From Longimonas sp046498435 (GTDB taxonomy: Bacteria > Bacteroidota > Rhodothermia > Rhodothermales > Salinibacteraceae): DNA of 14,525 nucleotides. Position 1 is the stretch's first letter, and the number at the start of each line of letters is the position of its first letter. The notes beneath the pieces were generated by a model. It ran no database searches and was not told the DNA's origin. It worked only from the letters and a program-made list of their open reading frames with translations. Below are positions 14,262-14,525 of this stretch, one piece after another. The stretch covers positions 1 through 14,525 of the forward strand of contig NZ_JAWOAR010000057.1 in assembly GCF_046498435.1 (NCBI RefSeq). Direction: 5' to 3'. The position numbers were made by a program, and so were the translations under genes.

Positions 14262-14525
14262 GTGCTGTGTCAACCCTCATTTTGAGGGTTGCTCTGCAAT
14301 CATCCCCCCAACAAAGCCTGTCATGGTGAGCACGCGACGGGCCCAGCCCGGAGCACGCCGAACCATCTCCTCGGTGCTCAGCGGCGCTCTAGGCGATTGA
14401 ACGGCCCTGCCCATTTCGGAGGAGATCTTTCGACTCCGCGTCTCCTTGGCGGAGCCGCTGCGCTCAAGATGACATCATGTAAACGGGGCACGTTCCAACC
14501 CAAACATTAACCTGTGACACAGCAC
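14262..14525. mobile_element. Possible miniature inverted-repeat element, or end of an insertion sequence
   Basis: GTGCTGTGTCA (14262-14272) is the exact reverse complement of the final 11 bases of the window (14515-14525). The 264-bp interval has no credible gene. It contains more inverted pairs: ATCTCCTC/GAGGAGAT (14365-14372 with 14419-14426), CTCCGC/GCGGAG just downstream, and a GACTCCGC…GCTCAAGATGACATC stretch like common intergenic repeats. The left flank is CCTA, so a TA or CTA target duplication is possible, but the right flank is cut off. No transposase is visible. It could be a MITE-like element or a chance pair of inverted repeats. Confidence 0.4.
14271..14291 (+). other. Perfect 9-bp hairpin with TTT loop
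   Basis: CAACCCTCA (14271-14279) pairs with TGAGGGTTG (14283-14291) around three T. It overlaps the left inverted repeat of the 264-bp segment by two bases, as subterminal hairpins of small mobile elements often do. No T-run follows on either side, so a terminator role is unlikely. Confidence 0.6.

Noticed and set aside
14289..14510. 73-codon frame near the right end
   Set aside because: It lies within the inverted-repeat-bounded segment, has no similarity to a transposase, and has no start signal.
1..14525. CRISPR arrays, defence genes, phage genes or a new enzymatic system
   Set aside because: None seen: no regularly spaced repeats, and all credible genes are core translation, secretion and transcription genes.

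Overview
The window is a conserved bacterial core-expression locus in the order tuf – tRNA-Trp – secE – nusG – rplK – rplA – rplJ – rplL – rpoB – rpoC, with every gene on the + strand. After it come about 640 bases of non-coding, repeat-rich DNA. The protein sequences point to the Bacteroidota/Rhodothermota side of the tree. RpoC has the typical zinc-finger neighbourhood of that group, and RpoB and RpoC have similar lengths to its members. The proteins are acidic, with many Asp/Glu runs in RpoB, RpoC and L7/L12. Most starts lack a Shine-Dalgarno sequence. A halophilic relative of Salinibacter (Salinibacteraceae-like) is my best guess; this is inference from sequence character, not a database match.

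Layout: 4-1194 encodes EF-Tu. A GC hairpin and tRNA-Trp (CCA anticodon) follow, then small SecE and NusG. Tandem hairpins, the second with a U-tract, close that unit at about 2348. A new unit carries L11, L1, L10 and L7/L12 with unusually loose spacing (gaps of 121, 51 and 205 bases); two of these gaps contain a clear hairpin. A strong 14-bp-arm hairpin lies just after rplL, then a 539-base non-coding leader precedes rpoB. RpoB (1287 aa) and RpoC (1434 aa) look intact, and a very strong intrinsic terminator follows rpoC. The remainder (13887-14525) holds a roughly 210-bp intergenic repeat of the GTCATCC type and a 264-bp segment bounded by 11-bp inverted repeats whose right arm is the last base of the window.

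Functionally, EF-Tu and tRNA-Trp serve translation, SecE protein export, NusG transcription elongation, L11/L1/L10/L12 the L1 stalk and GTPase-stimulating stalk of the ribosome, and β/β' the RNA polymerase core. Co-locating them lets ribosome and polymerase supply be tuned together. The hairpins between genes are the natural places for that tuning.

I found no new enzymatic or defence system. The points most worth checking are a natural Asn at the rifampicin-contact position of RpoB (H526 in E. coli numbering), a 19-base translation-start context shared by rplK and rplA, the long structured rplL–rpoB leader, the codon-usage break between tuf and its neighbours, and the repeats at the right end.
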